From: Zoogloea sp. LCSB751
GTDB lineage: Bacteria; Pseudomonadota; Gammaproteobacteria; Burkholderiales; Rhodocyclaceae
DNA: 64,000 nucleotides
Assembly: GCF_002028455.1 (NCBI RefSeq)
Contig: NZ_MWUM01000015.1
Span: 62,001-126,000 of the forward strand
Direction: 5' to 3'
Shown here: positions 62,006 to 64,000 of the stretch, one piece after another
Numbering within the stretch: the first letter of the stretch is position 1
Layout: each line of letters opens with the position of its first letter
The notes under the pieces: generated by a model
Seen by the model: the letters and a program-made list of their open reading frames with translations, nothing else
Databases searched by the model: none
Told to the model about the DNA's origin: nothing
Translations under genes and position numbers: made by a program

Positions 62006-62967
62006 TGGCCCGGCCGCAGTCCGCCTCCCGCGCCGTGCAGGCGCTGCTGATCGTCGCGCTGCTGGCCCTGCTCGGCCTGCTGGTGACAACGACCCGCGCC
62101 CACCTGGAGGAGCGCGGCATCCGCAGCGGCTTCGACTTCCTGTTCGAGCCGGCCGGCTTCTCCCTCGGCGAAAGCGTGCTGCCCTTCGACGCGGGCGACA
62201 CCACGCTGCGGGCCTTCGTCGCCGGCCTGCTCAACACCCTGCGCGTGGCCCTGTCCGGCGCCGCGCTGGCGCTGGGCCTGGGCATCCTGCTCGGCTTCGG
62301 GCGGCTCGCCGACAACCCGCTGGTGCGCGGCCTGGCCGGCACCGCCGTCAACGCCATCCGCAACGTGCCGCTGCTACTGCACCTCCTGGCCTGGTACTTC
62401 ATCCTCACCGACCTGCTGCCGGCCGCCGATGCGCCGCTGCAGCTGGCCCCCGGCGTGTTCCTCAGCAAATCCGGGCTGGCCCTGCCGTGGTGGGGCGACA
62501 ACGGTTTCGAAATCCCCGAGCTGGCCGGCTTCGGCATCGACGGCGGCGCCAGCCTGACCCCGGAATACCTGGCCCTGCTGTTCGGCCTGACGATCTACGG
62601 CGCCGCCTACATCGCCGAGACCCTGCGCGGCGCCGTGCTCGCGCTGCCCGAGGGCCAGCGCACCGCCGCCCTGGCCCTCGGCATGACGCCGCGCCAGACC
62701 TTTCTGCTGGTGCTGCTGCCCCAGGCCTGGCGCGCCGCGCTACCGCCCACCACCAGCCAGCTCCTCAACCTGTTCAAGAACTCCTCGCTGGCGGTGGCCA
62801 TCGGCTACCCGGACCTGATGGCGGTGGCCGGCACCAGCCTCAACCAGAGCGGCCGCGCCATCGAATGCCTGAGCATCGTGATCGCCGTGTACCTGCTGCT
62901 GTCCCTCCTCGGCGCCGCCGTCAGCCACCGGCTGGAAAAGCGCAGCCTGCGCGGGGGGCCGGCATGA
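62005..62967 (+). CDS. aapQ: Amino-acid ABC transporter permease AapQ
   Basis: HisM/GlnP-type permease of 320 residues. The first helix (about 10-28) is followed by a long periplasmic loop with FLFEPAGFSLGES, typical of AapQ/BztB. The core has LRVALSGAALALGLGILLGF, VNAIRNVPLLLHLLAWYF and the EAA-type loop around EGQRTAALALGMTPRQTFLL. Start overlaps the aapJ stop by one base. Confidence 0.94.
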   Translation: MARPQSASRAVQALLIVALLALLGLLVTTTRAHLEERGIRSGFDFLFEPAGFSLGESVLPFDAGDTTLRAFVAGLLNTLRVALSGAALALGLGILLGFGRLADNPLVRGLAGTAVNAIRNVPLLLHLLAWYFILTDLLPAADAPLQLAPGVFLSKSGLALPWWGDNGFEIPELAGFGIDGGASLTPEYLALLFGLTIYGAAYIAETLRGAVLALPEGQRTAALALGMTPRQTFLLVLLPQAWRAALPPTTSQLLNLFKNSSLAVAIGYPDLMAVAGTSLNQSGRAIECLSIVIAVYLLLSLLGAAVSHRLEKRSLRGGPA

Positions 62968-63046
62968 GCGCTCCCACCCGGCCGCCCGAAGGGAGCGCTC
63001 GTCCTCCCACGGGGAGGATGTCGCGCAGCGACAGGAGGGTCGTCCC
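62966..63046. repeat. Inverted repeat and GC-rich spacer between aapQ and aapM
   Basis: A perfect ten-base inverted repeat, GAGCGCTCCC (62966-62975) and GGGAGCGCTC (62991-63000), is followed by a second hairpin-like segment with GGGGAGGATGTCGCGCAGCG, then the ribosome binding site AGGAGGG. The spacer of about 80 bases is long compared with the overlapping aapJ-aapQ junction and may tune aapM translation or hold a small dispersed repeat. Confidence 0.5.
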
Positions 63047-64000
63047 GTGAATTTCAACGTGCTGCGCCGCCGCTTCTTCGGCGATCCCCTCAACGCGCTG
63101 CTGAGCCTCGCCGTACTGGCCGCCGCGCTGCTGTGGCTGCCGCCGCTGCTGCGCTGGGCCGTGACCAACGCCCGCCTCGCCCCGGACGCCGCCGCCTGTA
63201 CTGCGCTGGAACACGGCGGCGCCTGCTGGGGCGTGGTCGTCGAGAAAGCCCGCTTCATCCTCCTCGGCCGCTACCCGGACGAAGAAGCCTGGCGCCCGAT
63301 CCTCGCCGCCGGCCTGATCGGTGCCGGCTGGCTGCTGGCCGCCTTCCGCCACCTGCCCGGCAAAACGCTGGCCGCCCTGCTGCTGGCCCCGCCGCTGCTC
63401 GCCCTGCCGCTGCTCGGCGGCGGCGTGGCCGGCCTCACGCCGGTGCCCACCGAACTATGGGGCGGCCTGCCGCTGACCCTGCTGCTGACCGGCGCCGGCA
63501 TGGCCGGCGCGCTGCCGCTCGGCATCGCCGTCGCCTACGGCCGGAGATCACAGCTGCCGGTGCTGCGCGCGGTGCTCACCGCCTGCGTCGAACTGGCCCG
63601 CGGCATCCCGCTGGTCGCCGCCCTCTTCGCCGCGTCCTTCCTGCTGCCGCTGTTCTTCCCCGAAGGCCTCGCGCTGGACATGCTGTGGCGCGTGCTGATC
63701 GCCATCGTGCTGTTCGCCGCCGCCTACCTGTCCGAGATCATCCGCGGCGGCCTGCAGGCCATCCGCCCCGGCCAGCTCGACGCCGCCGCCGCGCTGGGCT
63801 TCGGCTTCTGGCAGACCCAGCGCTGGATCGTCCTGCCCCAGGTCCTGCGCGCCGTCGCCCCCTCCATCGCCAACAGCGCCATCGCCCTGTTCAAGGACAC
63901 CTCGCTGGTCACCGTGGTCAGCCTCTACGAACTCACCGGCTCCCTCAGCCTGGCCCTCTCCGGCGACCCGGAATGGCGGCCGTTCTACCTGGAGGCGTGG
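63047..64000 (+). CDS. aapM: Amino-acid ABC transporter permease AapM (partial, cut by the window end)
   Basis: The reading frame stays open from the GTG at 63047 to the end of the window (318 codons) and continues beyond. AGGAGGG lies seven bases ahead of the GTG. The start reads VNFNVLRRRFFGDPLNALLS, as in AapM/BztC, with a periplasmic loop containing ACWGVVVEKARFILLGRYP, and a permease core with ACVELARGIPLVAALFAASF, SEIIRGGLQAIRPGQLDAAA and LFKDTSLVTVVSLYELTG. Only the last few dozen residues are missing; the ATPase gene aapP should follow. Confidence 0.92.
   Translation, partial: MNFNVLRRRFFGDPLNALLSLAVLAAALLWLPPLLRWAVTNARLAPDAAACTALEHGGACWGVVVEKARFILLGRYPDEEAWRPILAAGLIGAGWLLAAFRHLPGKTLAALLLAPPLLALPLLGGGVAGLTPVPTELWGGLPLTLLLTGAGMAGALPLGIAVAYGRRSQLPVLRAVLTACVELARGIPLVAALFAASFLLPLFFPEGLALDMLWRVLIAIVLFAAAYLSEIIRGGLQAIRPGQLDAAAALGFGFWQTQRWIVLPQVLRAVAPSIANSAIALFKDTSLVTVVSLYELTGSLSLALSGDPEWRPFYLEAW

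Overview
The window is GC-rich chromosomal DNA with almost no non-coding space. It holds about 54 protein genes and one tRNA, and no insertion sequence, phage or CRISPR array. Gene content points to a free-living, nitrogen-fixing betaproteobacterium, most likely of the Rhodocyclales (Azospira/Azoarcus/Dechloromonas type). The evidence is a nif operon in the Azotobacter-like order iscA-nifU-nifS-nifV-cysE-nifW-nifZ-nifM, a urea uptake and urease block, flavocytochrome c, and a quinoprotein-dehydrogenase accessory set. This placement rests on gene content, not on a marker-gene comparison.

Layout. (1) 115-7530: tightly packed operon behind a consensus sigma-54 promoter: SoxYZ-like carrier, quinoprotein-relay metallohydrolase, TonB, histidine kinase, NarL-type regulator, MxaD-like periplasmic protein and a NosR/NirI-like flavin/Fe-S membrane protein. 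The quinoprotein dehydrogenase itself is not in the window. (2) 7585-9852: periplasmic M20 amidohydrolase and a parvulin. (3) 9954-16983: NifA- and sigma-54-controlled nif operon, ending in a strong terminator. (4) 16996-20023: small metabolic genes (esterase, pirin with a divergent LysR regulator, MaoC hydratase). (5) 20083-33350, all on the minus strand: urea ABC transporter urtABCDE, a roughly 1-kb spacer with repeats, then ureDABCEF, a patatin-like lipase and ureG. (6) 33561-37672: FMN reductase, Nnr, EamA transporter and Sel1-repeat protein. (7) tRNA-Val(CAC) with its own promoter and terminator, then a large diguanylate cyclase. (8) 41681-51008: recC-recB-recD. (9) 51214-52819: flavocytochrome c pair. 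(10) 52915-60860: LysR regulator divergent from a MexEF-OprN-like RND efflux operon that begins with a hydrolase-like protein lacking its nucleophile. (11) 60956-64000: AapJQM amino-acid ABC transporter, cut by the window end.

How the parts fit. Regions 3 and 5 together are nitrogen acquisition: the nif operon supplies cofactor sulfur (NifU/NifS/IscA), homocitrate (NifV), O-acetylserine for cysteine (CysE) and protein-maturation factors (NifW/Z/M), while urt and ure scavenge urea. Region 1 looks like the signalling, maturation and electron-transfer periphery of a PQQ alcohol dehydrogenase. A dispersed palindromic repeat built on GGGCGAATGAATTCGCCC occurs as three complete paired copies plus a half copy at the left edge; one of them supplies the last codons of recD.
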